A stretch of DNA of 64,000 bases. Source: Laguncularia racemosa. Its lineage: Eukaryota > Streptophyta > Magnoliopsida > Myrtales > Combretaceae. Below are positions 22,584-33,909 of this stretch, piece after piece. The notes under the pieces were generated by a model. It saw only the letters and a list, made by a program, of their open reading frames with translations. It was not told the DNA's origin and searched no databases. The stretch's first letter is position 1; every line of letters starts with the position of its first letter. Both the position numbers and the translations under genes were made by a program. The stretch covers positions 62,001 through 126,000 of the forward strand of contig JBBMOL010000201.1 of assembly GCA_037954665.1 (NCBI GenBank). The letters are read 5' to 3'.

Positions 22584-23446
22584 TCTAATATAGACTTTAC
22601 CTTGTCAGGGTCGATTTTAATGCCGTCTTGGCTTATGACAAACCCTAACAATTTCCCCGTTGTGACCCTGAAAGTGCATTTCTCTAGGTTTAACTTGAGC
22701 TGGAATTTTCTCAGTCGTTTAAACAATATCCTCAGGATATCTATATGGCTTTCTCCTTCTTTAGATTTGGCTATCATGTCGTCGACGTATACTTCAACCT
22801 CTCGATGCATCATGTCATGAAGTATTGCGACCATGGCTCTTTGATACATTGCCCCGGCATTTTTCAAACCGAAGGGCATGACTTTGTAACAGAAAGTTCC
22901 CCATGTTGTGATGAAAGTCATTTTGGTTTTATCTTCTTCAGCCATTTTTATCTGATTATATCATGAGAAACCGTCCATGAATGAGAAAAAATTGTTTCCT
23001 GCAGTGTTGTCCACTAAAACATCAATGTAAGGTAGGGGGAAGTTATCCTTAGGCGTAGCTTGGTTTAAGTCCCGGAAGTCTACGCATATGCATACTTTTC
23101 CATTCTTTTTCATAACAGGGACTATATTTGCTACCCATTCTAGGTAATCGGACACTTCGATGAACCCTACTTCTAGCAGTTTCTTGACTTCTTCTTTAAT
23201 CTTTAGTATGATGTCAGGCCTAAATCTTCTCAGTTTTTTTTTTTTAGGCTTGACATCTTCCCTTGTGGGAAGCCTATGAACCACTATTGATTGGTCTAGT
23301 CCTGGCATGTCGCCATATGACCAGGCGAACACATCTGCATATTCTGTTAATAGCTCGGTTATCTCACACTTTTGCTCGGCACTTAAACTGGTCCCGATTT
23401 TGAGGTTTTTAGGTTTTTCCACGCTTCCTAGATTTACTGTCTCCAC
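22584..23446 (-). pseudogene. Reverse transcriptase of the Tat-like element
   Basis: It copies the RNA genome into DNA. Visible are the finger segments (KKLLEVGFIEVSDY, VMKKNGKVCICVDFRDLN), the palm segment MPFGLKNAGAMYQRAM and the catalytic YVDDM. A TGA replaces glycine in MDGFS*YNQIK, dividing it into 23446-22961 and 22945-22584. The open reading ends at the GTAAC duplication of solo LTR B2. Confidence 0.92.
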
Positions 23447-24141
23447 CGGCTCGTCAATTGAAATTCCGCTTTGTTCATGTTTTTGCCAATTTTCTTGTAT
23501 TATTTCGTTGTCAAGGATATCGCCTTCAACAACTGACCCAGCAGCGTTGGAAACGATATCAACGTTTTTATTTTCTACCTGCGCGAAATATCCCTGATGT
23601 TTGGTGGTAGGAGATCTAGGTAAAGTAAAATGAAAGCATATATATAAGCAAAACAGACTGTAATTGAATTAATAAAGAGTCTTAATAAAATTTATTCGAT
23701 AATCGTTCTCTATCTTTGAGCTGACCTAGAGCTATTGATAGGATAACAAAACCAATTATTCAGAGCTGGATGCTGATTGGATGTGCGGGGGGTTGGGCTC
23801 CCATTGCTGACGTCACCTTCGCTTATCCGAGGCTCTTGAATGATATTTGCTTTTCGGAAAGATTGTTGGAGGGGTGGAATGCACATCGGGGTGTTGCTTG
23901 GCTTTTCCTTCATTCTGCCTTTGACACCTCTTGCTTGTGCTTCTTCCCCGGCTGTAAGAACGTACCCTAGTCCAAACGTCCCTTGCTGCCCCTCCTTAAA
24001 CTGATGGCCCTCTTTGCTGGTCACTACGTTCACCTCATTAAATATTTGGAGACCAAGGTCTTCTGAACCTTCCTCCCTAATATATGGTATGGCAGTTTCT
24101 TTGTATATGGCGTAATCTTGCTCACCCAGCACAGTGACTAT
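23447..24141 (-). pseudogene. Protease-RT linker of the Tat-like element
   Basis: An open stretch at 24132-23710 and further broken coding to 23447 connect protease to RT. I see no conserved domain. The proline- and charge-rich composition is usual for this spacer in Tat elements. Confidence 0.6.
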
Positions 24142-25310
24142 CTAGCCACTCGCAATAAATTTGACCCTTTGGTGGAGACTAGAGGGGATGGCTCCAGCAG
24201 CATGTATCCAAGGCCTTCCTAAGAGTAGGTTGAAAGATCTTGGGATGTCAAGGACCTGGAAAGATATGTGGAATACTTGTGGACCAATCTTTACTGGTAG
24301 GTTTATCTCCCCTACTATATCTCTTTTTGACCCATCAAAAGCTCTGACCACCGTTGAGCTAGGTGTTATATTGCTTGGATCGACCCCCAATAAGTCGAGG
24401 GTAGCCAATGGGTAAACGTTGAGGGACGATCTGTTGTCGATGAGTACTCGGGAGACAATTGTGTCGTTGCACCTGACCACTATGAATAGTGGTTTTGTAT
24501 GTTGGTCTCCCTCCTCTCTTAGCTCTTCCGGAGAGAAAGATATCTGGTCCATTGTGAAAATAGAATCGGCCACATGACTTATTTTGTCTATAGCGATGCC
24601 TTCTGGGACTTGAATCTGTTTGAGCACTTTGAAGAGTGCTTCTCTATAGGGCTTAGATGCTGTAAGAAGGCCCATGAGTGATATTTGTGCTGGAACTTTA
24701 TCTAGTTGTTCCATTATCTTGTATTCACTTGCCTTGACCATCTTTGTAAATGCAGCGAGCCCCTCTTCCTCTTCCTCTCCTTTCTCTACGTTGGGCTCTT
24801 CGGTCGGGGCTTTATTCTTTAGGTCGTATATTCTCCTAGAGCGGGTGATTCCTCCTACCATAGGAGATCGCTCTTGTTTGAGGGTCCGATAGTCGAAAGG
24901 AGCAGCCTTATACCTCTCTGCCGGTATCGGGACATTAAATACATATCTTTTCTTCGGGATCTGTATCTCGGTTGACTGTCCCTCATAGCATTTTATGACC
25001 CTAGGCTTCTGATGAGAATTGATCATGTTTATAGTCTTCTCCTCTTCCTTCGGCGGGTTGTCCTCCTTCTCAAACTCTAGCCCCCACCCGCTAGGCGGCC
25101 CATACTAAGTTGGGGTGTAAGAATAGTTCACCAAGTATTCAAACCTCCCATGTGATTCTCCTAAAGTGTCGACTGTTGGGTCTCCAGCTAACCATCTTCT
25201 TTTGATATGTGACTTTGGGGCTTTCTCTAGAGCTTGACGGGATTGCTTTTTCTATTGGTCCGTCGTCTTTTGCTTAGGGGCTTCCTTGGGAGCTGACTCC
25301 TCAGATGTGA
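24142..25310 (-). pseudogene. Aspartic protease of the Tat-like element, altered active site
   Basis: It cuts the gag-pol polyprotein. The open part (25026-24142, 294 codons) contains an acidic GEEEEEGLAAF segment, the active-site region read as VLIDNRSSLNV, the VRAFDGSKRDIVGEI flap and the LLLGRPWIHAAGAIPSSLHQ end. Family members have glycine after DN; here it is arginine, which should disable the enzyme. Upstream to 25310 the sequence continues from gag with stops. Confidence 0.88.
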
Positions 25311-26722
25311 TCACATTGATGGCGGGCTTATGATTGGGCAGCGGGTTGGTGTTGACATTAGGTGCTGGGGTGTTAACAATTGTACAATTCCCGCGTCGAT
25401 TAAGTCCTGGATTTTGTGCCGGAGCCTCCAGCATTTATCTGTAGAGTGGCGCTCCTGGCCCATATGGTAATCACATTTGAGGTTTGGGTCAAAGTTTTTG
25501 GGCTTGTACCGATCGTTAGGGATTTCGAAGCTAATCAAGTTGTCCGCCCGCAGCCGAGTAAAGACCTGGCTGAGCGGGATGGGAATTGGAGTGAATTGCC
25601 TTGGGACCCTGGTAGTCTGGGCTTGACTTGTCGTGGAGTGCTGGGCTGGGGTACTCGTGGTTTGAAATGTTACACGAGTTTCGGCCTTTTCTGCCTTGCC
25701 GGAATGGACCGTGCTAACGGTAGACTCTTTAGCTCTATTACCTCCTAAGGGCCTTTGTGTTGGTGTAACCCTGGGAGAATCCATTGTTTGGAGTCTGCCC
25801 GTGGTGATGGCACTTTCGATCCGGCACCCTGCAGCTACCACCTCTGCAAAGCTGGATGAGGTCTGGCCTACCAGATGTGAAAAGTAGGTCTTGTCTAAAG
25901 TGTTGACAAATATGGATGTCAACTCCTTCCCAGAGATTGGGGTTGTTACTCTGGCGGCCTGGGCTCTCCAGCGCTGAGCATACTCGTTAAACGGCTCAGC
26001 ATGTCTTTTCTGAAGACTCCCAGATCAATACGAGGGGGCGACCTCAATATTAAACTTGTACTGGTCGTAGAAGCCCGGGCTAGCCTTTCCCAGGTGTTGA
26101 CATGATTGAAGTCCAGGTGGGCGTAGTAGACCAATGTAGGGCTCGTGAGGCTGTCTTGGAAAGTCTGGATCATGAGTTAGTCGTACTGAGCATACTTGCT
26201 CATCTTTCGGGCATATAGCCTTGTATGCATTTTAGGGCACCCAGTCCCCTCATACTTTTTAAACTTCGGGGTCTTGAACTTCTCAGGGTACACCTCTTCC
26301 CTGTATACTGGCAGATTGGTGATTTCGGCTTGCTCGAAACCATCAGGACCTTCAATTGTTTTCATTTTATCATGGAGCTGCTGGAAGAGCCTTTTCTCCA
26401 TCTCTTTTTGCCTCTCTTCCATCTCTCTCTTTAGGTCATCAGAGTTTGGACCCTGGTTGTTCCTCGGCTCATATTCAAAAGTCGGGTTGAGGTGGGAATT
26501 GATTTCTTCATACTCTGGAGGCTGTCCCTCCACTGCCTTCCCTTTCCTGGCCCCTGAATGCTCCTCTTGGGTTGGCTGGGTAGAGCGAAGGAGGCCGATG
26601 CTTTCAGTTAAGAGGTGGACCTAGGTAGCCAACTGTTGGACCGTTTGTTCTAGGGATACGATCCTGGAGTCTGAGGCAGCATCAGCATTTGTGTTATTGC
26701 AGTTGTCGCTGCTGTTTGCCAT
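25311..26722 (-). pseudogene. gag of the Tat-like element
   Basis: Capsid and nucleocapsid. Start chosen at 26722 (MANSSDNCNN). It is followed by a coiled, charged segment (REMEERQKEMEKRL), the capsid entry PEKFKTPKFKKYEGTGCP, and a zinc-knuckle-like end CDYHMGQERHSTDKCW before KIQDLIDAG. Stops after QLAT, YAQYD and EPRPPE and one frame change break it into four open pieces. Confidence 0.88.
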
Positions 26723-26971
26723 CTTTGTTCTTGAACGTGTGCAAATTGGGCTTCTAGGAGGGTTCGATTGTTTAGGAGCTATCTTGATACCTGGCGCACA
26801 TTTTTTTTCTCTTTTAGTATAATGTATGCAAATGTGATGCATGCGTCACACGGATGCTAAAAGGGTCGACAATTGATTGACGATGTAATATTGAAACTTT
26901 ACTTTTATTAATATCGAAAATTTTTGGAGTTCGATACTCAAAGAAAACAAATAAAAGATTATAATGATAAT
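26723..26971. other. Spacer between the extra ORF and gag
   Basis: About 250 bp between the stop of the upstream ORF and the gag start. No splice or promoter signal can be supported from sequence alone. Confidence 0.5.
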
Positions 26972-28489
26972 CTATTTCCTAGCTCTCTTAGTCTTTTGTT
27001 GTGGAGACTCAGGCTTCCCGTTTATGACGGCTTCTAGTTCTTCGACTCTGGCTTTGGTCTTCTCCAATTGTGCTTCCAAGGCTTTGTTCCTTTGGTCGGA
27101 TTCCTTGAATCGTCCTTTCTAGATTTCTTTCTTATAATCTACAGCTTCAAAATAGACCTCCATCCGGGCCTTGACCTGCTCTAGGTAGATTTCTAGCTCC
27201 GGATTTATCTTGTCTAGCCTTGGTTGAGTGACATCTGGGACCCGGTATGCTCTTTCCCCTGTCTGATACAGCTGGCGGATCACGAACTCCCTAGTGGCTC
27301 GATGCTTTCCCACTTCGCCATCCAGCTCACCGAGGTCTACATTCGGGCTTTCAATTCTGGCTTCCCAAAGCGCTTTGACCTCTGCCAGCTTAGCAAACTT
27401 TTCAGCCACCAGCAAGTTCGGATCTTGGTACTCGAAGGTGACCGTTTCCAGCGAGGGGCGATAAACTATGTCTTGAATAGTACCGAACTGGCGGACCACT
27501 GAATTGGGGTGATATCCAATACATCCGCTGATTCCGATCAGAGGTACGACTTGAAAGTTATTGCAGGTCAAAATAATTTTGTCGCAGCAACTCTACTTGG
27601 CTGTCCACAGAATATCATCGGCACTGAAGCTTCTAAGTACTTCTACCCAACTATGGATGGTAAGGTCGTCGGGTAGTTTTATCTTTTCTATGCATGAATC
27701 CATGAGATCCACCTGCTGAGCCAAGGCTTTCCGGACCATGTTCAGCCTGAAACACTTAAGGTGGCTCACGAACCATAAGGTTGATACTTGAGCGGAGGAT
27801 CCCAAGGCCCTTCTTCTTGAGGAAGTTTAAGTTCCGATCTGTTCAGCCAATAGAGCCGGGATGTAAGATCTTCCTTCCAGGAATTGGGTCACCAGCTCTG
27901 CAACCTGGTAGTGGACATAGAAAGTTCCGGTGGGGAATAGTATGGTGGCGAAAGCTGTCAAGATGAAAGCACTCACCCTTCTCTATCTATACGTCTTGGG
28001 GTCCTCGCATAGTATGTCTTTTATATCCCCATTGTCTTCTCAAGCAATGAACCAGGCTTCCAAATCGTCCATTTGGATGCAGTATCCATTACAGTCTGAT
28101 AAAGCCTTGTTGACTGCTGTTTTGCGGATACCTAGTAGTCTGCTGAAAGTACCGGCTGGCCCGGCCTCGAGATCTGGCACACAGATTTGATCAGTTAATG
28201 TTGGAGCCTATAGCAGCTGGGTGTACTCTTCCAGGGTAAGGGTGATTTCATGTGGCCTGATGAAGAAAGTTGCGGGCACTTCTTCCCATAACTGGAGCAT
28301 GGCCCGTACCAAGGGCACCTTCACCTCTATCTTTGTTAGTGAGAGGATGGGCCCTATTTTCTACTAGATGAAGGCCTGCTCCTCTGGATTATATAAGGTG
28401 AACCAGTGGTCCAGCACCAACTTTGGGTCCAAAGGTTTGTACACCCGAATCTCTTTGCGAAAGAGGTGGTCAACTGCGGTATTAGCCAT
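26972..28489 (-). pseudogene. Extra ORF upstream of gag in the Tat-like element (about 505 codons, broken)
   Basis: The start at 28489 reads MANTAVDHLFRKEIRV. Recognisable segments are LVRAMLQLWEEVPATFFI, EITLTLEEYTQLL, RLLGIRKTAV and HPNSVVRQFG, followed by a charged coiled-coil tail (RNKALEAQLEKTKARVEELE) and a basic end KTKRARK. The LW(E)xxxxTF plus EEYxxLL pattern is that of a plant-specific domain found in many retrotransposon-derived proteins (called DUF7745 or plant-mobile-domain-like); I assign it from recall. Several in-frame stops and at least one frame change interrupt it. An extra ORF before gag is known in Ogre/Tat elements; its function is unknown. Confidence 0.7.
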
Positions 28490-28970
28490 CTATTACAACA
28501 AGAAATTTCCTAATCACAATCAGAACTATGAAAATATTACAAGGAAATAGATCTGAACTCCATGAACAAAACAACAAATATTACATTATCGTCAATTGTC
28601 AACCTATGACTTTATGTATGCAAATAGGTTGGTTCTAACTGGTCCCCAAGCTCTATGGCCTCTCGCATTCTCGGAGAAATGGATCTAGGCCATATCGGAG
28701 CATTGGGTGGGGTAGCCTAATTGGTCCCGAACGGTGATCAACTCACTTCGCCCGAAACCTACACAATGGCTCCCCGTCTTAGGGTCCTAGAACGGTCCGG
28801 GTTCGACCGTATCTATTTACACAAATGTATGCATGCAGACCCAAAAGTAAAGAAAACTAGATTATAAACTTAACTAATCCCTGAAAAGTTAGCAACAGAA
28901 TAATAATAGAAAGACATTTCTTAAAAAGGAACAATTTGAGGATATTCAGGTGGCTAGCCTACTGGAATGG
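28490..28970. other. 5' leader of the Tat-like element
   Basis: Untranslated leader between primer site and first ORF. No gene seen. Confidence 0.6.
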
Positions 28971-28989
28971 TTCCCCAGTGGAGTCGCCA
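28971..28989 (-). other. Primer binding site, tRNA-Arg type
   Basis: The minus strand reads TGGCGACTCCACTGGGGAA, three bases from the LTR. It is complementary to the 3' end of a plant tRNA-Arg with one mismatch (A for G at position 11). This primer is typical of Tat/Ogre elements. Confidence 0.88.
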
Positions 28990-28992
28990 TCC

Positions 28993-31043
28993 TGTCGAGT
29001 CTAATTTTTGATTTCCCATTCCTAATCCGATCTAGACAAGACCCTGTGCTCATCTAATGTAGATCTTCGACTTGAGTTAGGAATTTCGTTTATTTTGGAG
29101 TCGCCACCCAACTATTGTTGGGAAAGATTGAATTAAGACTAATGGAGCGGATTAGTCCTAATTTGGACCACTAGTCGTCGTGATTTCCTCTTTTTGTTTT
29201 TGTGAAAAGAGGAAAGGGGAAAACCAGAGTTTCTAAGTTCGGAGGCTAACCTATTAAAATCTTACGGTTACCACCTAATCTCCTAAAATTTACTCTTATC
29301 TCGAAATGTCTTTTATTTTATTTTTGTTATCTTTTATTGTGTTTTTTTTTAGTGAATTATTCTAGGAAAATGATTTTTATTCCTTTTTAGGGTTGCCCTA
29401 AATAGGTGCCTACATACCTGCTATTCAGGATTAAACAAGCCGTAGTTCGCTTTTCCTGAAAAATTTTAATGTGTTTGTGAATTTTAATTGTGAAATCTCT
29501 TTTGATTTATGTTTTTACCATTTTAGGATTTTTTCTAAAAAAAATCTAAGCCTAAGCTTTAATTTGATTTTTTTGAAAATAATAATTTTAAGGAAAAATA
29601 CCAATTTTGGATTTATTTGAGAAAATGATTTTTCTAAGTGATAAAATTCATTTTTCTCTAATTTTCAACTCATTTCTACTATTATAAATTTTTATTGATT
29701 TTTATTAATTTTTATGATTTTTTTATTAATTTTTAATTTTTTATTAGTTTTTCATAATTTTTATAATTTTTATTTTTATTAAAAATTTTCTCCTAGATTT
29801 TTATCTATCCTATTTAAAGTTAAATTATTATTATTATTTTTCTAATGTTTTTATTATTTTCATTATGAATTTTCTACATTTTTATTATTTATTATTATAA
29901 TAATAATTATTTTTTATTTTATCATTAAATCCTAATCCTAAAAAAGAAAATCTAATTCCTAACATTTTTCTATTATTGAAATATAAATAAAAAATAAATA
30001 AATAAATTTGAAATAAATAACATAACTAAAAAAAATAAAAAAAAATCGAAAAATCCGACTTACCTAGATCCAGGTCGGCGCGCGGTCGGGTCGAAGCGAG
30101 TCAGGTCGGGTCGATCGGATGCGGCGGCTAGGAGTGCTGTTGACGGCGTTCCAACGGCCTTTTGCAGCGGTTGAGGTGTCGATTCCTAGGTTTTCGGAGG
30201 TGAGGAATCCAACGGTGGTGGTGGTTTGCTTCAGAAACGCCTCCTAGTGGTTGCCCAACTCTTGATCGGCGGTCACGGCTTCAAACAACTCCGGTGAGCT
30301 TCGATTCTCTCTTTTCTCTCTTCTCTCCTTTTTGATCTGTGCTTTAGCTTCTTCACTTCATCATCTCTTTATAGGCTTTCGAAATCGAGCTGGATAAGCT
30401 CGGATTTCCATCGATTGAAGCAAATCGGATTTGCGGTTAAACGAACCAACTCCGATTCGTGTAAATCCATTGATTCGTTGAGATTTGATTCCAATTGGAT
30501 GATGTTTATCTTAATTCTATTGAAGATTTGTTGGATTTGTGCAAAAAATCGAATCAAAACGGCCGAAATTCCGATTTTTCCCCTCGCTGGTGATCTCGGG
30601 CAGAGGTTGAAGACGATCACGCGCTCGGCGCATACGTTCGCTCCAGCCAATCAGATGCTGCCACGTGTCCCAGGTAAAGGAAAAATTTGCAAACCCCGCG
30701 TTTTGAACCCCTGACTTCGCACCTGCGCGTGCCTGCCTGACCATGGTTCGGATCAGCTGAGCTAGCCCATGTTCGCGATTTTCTTTATTTCGCAAATTGC
30801 ATATATGCAATGCGATTTTTTTATTTTTTTATATTTTTTGAAATTTCAAAAATTTGTAAAAATTATTTATTCCTTATTATTGCCATTTCTGAAATTATTT
30901 TTCAAAATTGATGTGTTTTCCTATTTATTTTTATTTTTTGAATATTTTTCCTATTTTTTCCAAATTAGAGAAAAATTGGGAAAAATTGGAAATTGATTAT
31001 TATTGATTGTTATTGAGTCTTAGGGAAAAATGGGGTGTTTACA
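28993..31043 (-). repeat. 5' LTR of the Tat-like element
   Basis: 2051 bp, TGTCGAGTCTAAT to GGGGTGTTTACA, matching 14706-16745. The open frames at 30369-30810 and on the other strand are LTR sequence, repeated in the other copy with breaks. Confidence 0.92.
30367..30375 (-). promoter_or_regulatory. Possible TATA box in the Tat 5' LTR
   Basis: CCTATAAAG on the sense strand. The same box is present in the other LTR at about 16075. Confidence 0.4.
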
Positions 31044-31621
31044 AAACTTCAATAACATTCTTTCTTCAAACTAAAATTTAGAATAACATGAAATGTAAAA
31101 GAATTTAAAGAGAAGATAAAATCCTAAAGCTCTCAAGGGAATTCTAATGATTCAAAAGATCCCAAAAACAAGGATGCCTTCTAAAGGTTCACACAAGGGG
31201 TCTATTTATAGATCTAAAGAGGAGGAGGATAAGGCTGATATGATAAGGAATTGAGTCAGCAAATCAATCAAGATAAGATTTTAGAGAGATTTTCGCATGG
31301 ATGTCTGAGAAACAGTCAAGGCCGGCTCAAGGCTGGCGGCTTTTATGTGTTATGATGGTTTCTTTCTTAGGCCGACCTTAAGGCCGGCAGCCTTTAGTAG
31401 CAGGCCGGCCTAAGGTCGGTGGCCTTTAATGCAATTCTTCACTTGCTTCTTCAATTTTGTGAAAAACTCCTCCAATTAACTTATAATTTACTTTTAGGTC
31501 TTCAAAACCTGAATTTTCACAATAAACACCATTAAATACCATTTCTTTATATTTTCTTATACTTTTGAAATAAATTTAATATAAATCTAGAAGAAAATAT
31601 AAGTATAATGTGATCTTATCA
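31044..31621 (-). repeat. LTR B1, right part
   Basis: It starts with the second copy of AAACT and continues the match to solo LTR B2 to its TGATAAGATC terminus (plus strand ...GATCTTATCA). It includes the AGGCCGGC-type palindromes at 31320-31430. With 13745-14705 it gives an LTR of about 1.53 kb. Its own target duplication is uncertain: TTAAC at 13740-13744 against TATAC at 31622-31626. Confidence 0.85.
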
Positions 31622-32029
31622 TATACTAAAATTTTTATTTTTTTATTTTGTATTATTTACTAATTAGTTTTATATTTTATTATTAAATTTATTCGCCATC
31701 AAGTGATGGTCTACATCGTGACAACTTGACAGGTAATCATTCCTATTTAAGAGGTTAAAAAAGTTTCATATTTATTTCCTATCATCATCATTATTATTAT
31801 TTGACTAATCTTAATTTTATTTAAATTTTATTCTATACTATTCATAAGTTAAATAAATAAATAAAAATAAAATAGGAATATGCTAACTTGGTGCATTAAG
31901 TTCTGGTATGGATTAAGTAGGTTAGCTTTGCAAGCCTAGGTCAAGTTCTTGTTGTATCATGGGTTAGATTGGCGCAGTGAAGAATGGCGATTGGGAGCCT
32001 TCGCTAGTGGTGCTCTTGTGGATATTGGT
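31622..32029. other. AT-rich sequence, nothing recognised
   Basis: A/T-rich sequence between LTR B1 and element C; no gene or repeat identified. Confidence 0.6.
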
Positions 32030-32774
32030 TGATGCGGAATCCTAAGGCCTAAATTGTTTCTTAGAACTCGTTACCAATCAAATTAGAATTCGATTCTCAC
32101 CAAAGTAATAAAAAAGGTTTGTTCAATTACCCGAGAACATGTTTGTGAAAAGAACTCAAGTTATAATTGAAAATTACCCCTTGAACCAAGATCAAAGTAT
32201 TCAAGAACAATAGAAATAGGAATTAAAAATTGAAATACAAAAGATGAACTCAATTGCATTCAACTCAACACCTTATGCATAAAAACACAAGAAAGCAAAC
32301 TCTCTTATATTCCAATATGGAAATTCAATACCACTTCGATCCCCTAAAACAAAGCTAAACAACCCTATTTATAGAGTTTTTTTTTTTAATCAAAAGTACA
32401 TCGAACCTAGACAATCAAGGTGGTGTCACTAATTAACTCTTGTGACTCTTCAATTTTTGCCACCTGGTTGGAAAAAACGGCTCAAATTTATTGCAAGGAG
32501 TTGTTCCAAGGTTTAATAAATCTCGACATTACTTGGATGGCTAGAAATGAGATGGGCTGAATTCCAAAGCTAATCTTTTAGCCTAACTAAATTAATGAAC
32601 TTGGGCTCTTTAAAATCTCTAAGCTTGCATAGCCCATTATCAACCCATTTTTGCATAAATAATTGAAGTTGTTCCTTTAGTCATTTAGTTTGGGCCCTGG
32701 TGATTGGTCTGCTAAAATCTCCAAGATGATTCTCCAAGTCACTTTCTTGAACATTAGTGGCATGTGGAGTAGCA
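32030..32774 (-). repeat. 3' LTR of element C
   Basis: It runs from TGATGCGG to GGAGTAGCA on the plus strand, matching 37855-38600. The part 32681-32774 is also integrase coding sequence. Next to it, 32775-32797 on the sense strand is a purine-rich tract (GGGAGGGGAAATAATACAAA). Confidence 0.88.
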
Positions 32775-33909
32775 TTTGTATTATTTCCCCTCCCTTCAAA
32801 AGGATTCGTCCTTGAATCAGATCCTGCATCAATATCAAAGAGAGATAAATAAAAAACATTAAAAGTAGCTAAAACACCATACTCATCAGGTAGATCAATG
32901 CGGTATGCATTGTCATTGATCTTCACAACAACTTGAAAAGGCCTGTCTCCACGAGCATCCAATTTTGATTTCCTTTTGGAAGGAAATCTTTCCTTGCGTA
33001 TTTGAACCCAAACCCAATCTCCTGGTTCAAATGACACCATGCGCCTTCCTTTGTTAACTTGAGATGCAATTTGCTCATTTCGCCTCTCTATCTTTTATCT
33101 TGCTTTGTCATGAATGGATTTAACCATTTCTGCCTTTTTATGTCCATCTGTATTAAAAATTTCACTCAAAGGAACAGGCAAAAGATCTAAAGGAGTTAGC
33201 AGATTAAAACCATACACAATTTCAAAAGGAGAAAACCTAGTGGTAGAATGCACACTCCTATTATATGCAAATTCAACAAAAGGTAGATTATCTTCCCAAG
33301 TTTTAATATTCCTTCCAATCAAAGCACGTAATAAGGTTCCAAGAATCCTGTTTACTACTTCAGTTTGCCCATCAGTTTGAGGGTGTGAAGCAATAGAAAA
33401 CAATAGTTTAGTACCAAGTTTGGACCAAAGCACTCGCCAGAAGTGGCTAAAAAATTTAACATCCCGATCGAACACAATGGTCTTAGGAATGCCATGTAAA
33501 CGCATAATATCACGAAAGAACAAATCAGCAATATGCACAGCATCATCAGTTTTATGACATGGTATGAAATGAGCCATTTTGGAAAAACGATCAACAACTA
33601 CAAAAATTAAATCTCGGCCTTTTCTAGTCCTAGGTAGACCCAAAACAAAATCCATAGAAAGGTCAACCCAAAGATGTGAAGGTACTAGCAAGGGCATGTA
33701 TAATCCATGGGGTTGAGTTCTAGATTTAGCTTGTCTACATGAAATGCAACTAGAACAGATTTTCTTAACACTCTTACGCATATTAGGCCAAAAGAAGTGT
33801 TCATGCAAGATGCTTAAAGTTTTATCAATGCCAAAATGTCCCATAAGACCTCTACTATGAGCTTCATTAACAAGTAATTCCCTAATTGAACTATTAGGCA
33901 TACACAATT
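32681..33909 (-). pseudogene. Integrase of element C, running into the 3' LTR
   Basis: One frame, with a single internal stop after HDKAR (33095). The zinc domain shows HSRGLMGHFG and CSSCISC. The core has the first aspartate in DLSMDFVLGLP, the second in VFDRDVKFF and the glutamate in TDGQTEVVNR. The C-terminal domain has EPGDWVWVQIRKERFP and RINDNAY-like KINDNAYRIDLP. The final part (SRTNPFEGRG onward to PITRAQTK) lies inside the 3' LTR. A TGA at 32681-32683 ends it directly after PITRAQTK, where the other LTR copy has AGA and reads on. Confidence 0.9.

Larger units (their letters stand above)
14706..31043 (-). mobile_element. Tat/Ogre-like Ty3/gypsy retrotransposon (16.3 kb including a solo LTR)
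   Basis: The two LTRs are 14706-16745 and 28993-31043, each beginning TGT on the plus strand and ending GTTTACA. The 5-bp target duplication AAACT flanks both ends. In sense order (right to left) it has a tRNA-Arg primer site, an extra ORF, gag, protease, RT, RNase H, a second archaeal-type RNase H, integrase, a repeat-rich 3' region and a polypurine tract. The double RNase H, long internal region, extra upstream ORF and tRNA-Arg primer are the known marks of the Tat/Ogre branch. Several stops and frameshifts show it is dead. Removing the 1554-bp solo LTR and its duplication leaves about 14.8 kb. Confidence 0.9.

Noticed and set aside
23770..26624. Plus-strand frames of 66-142 codons
   Set aside because: Antisense to Tat gag and protease, whose family motifs are on the minus strand.
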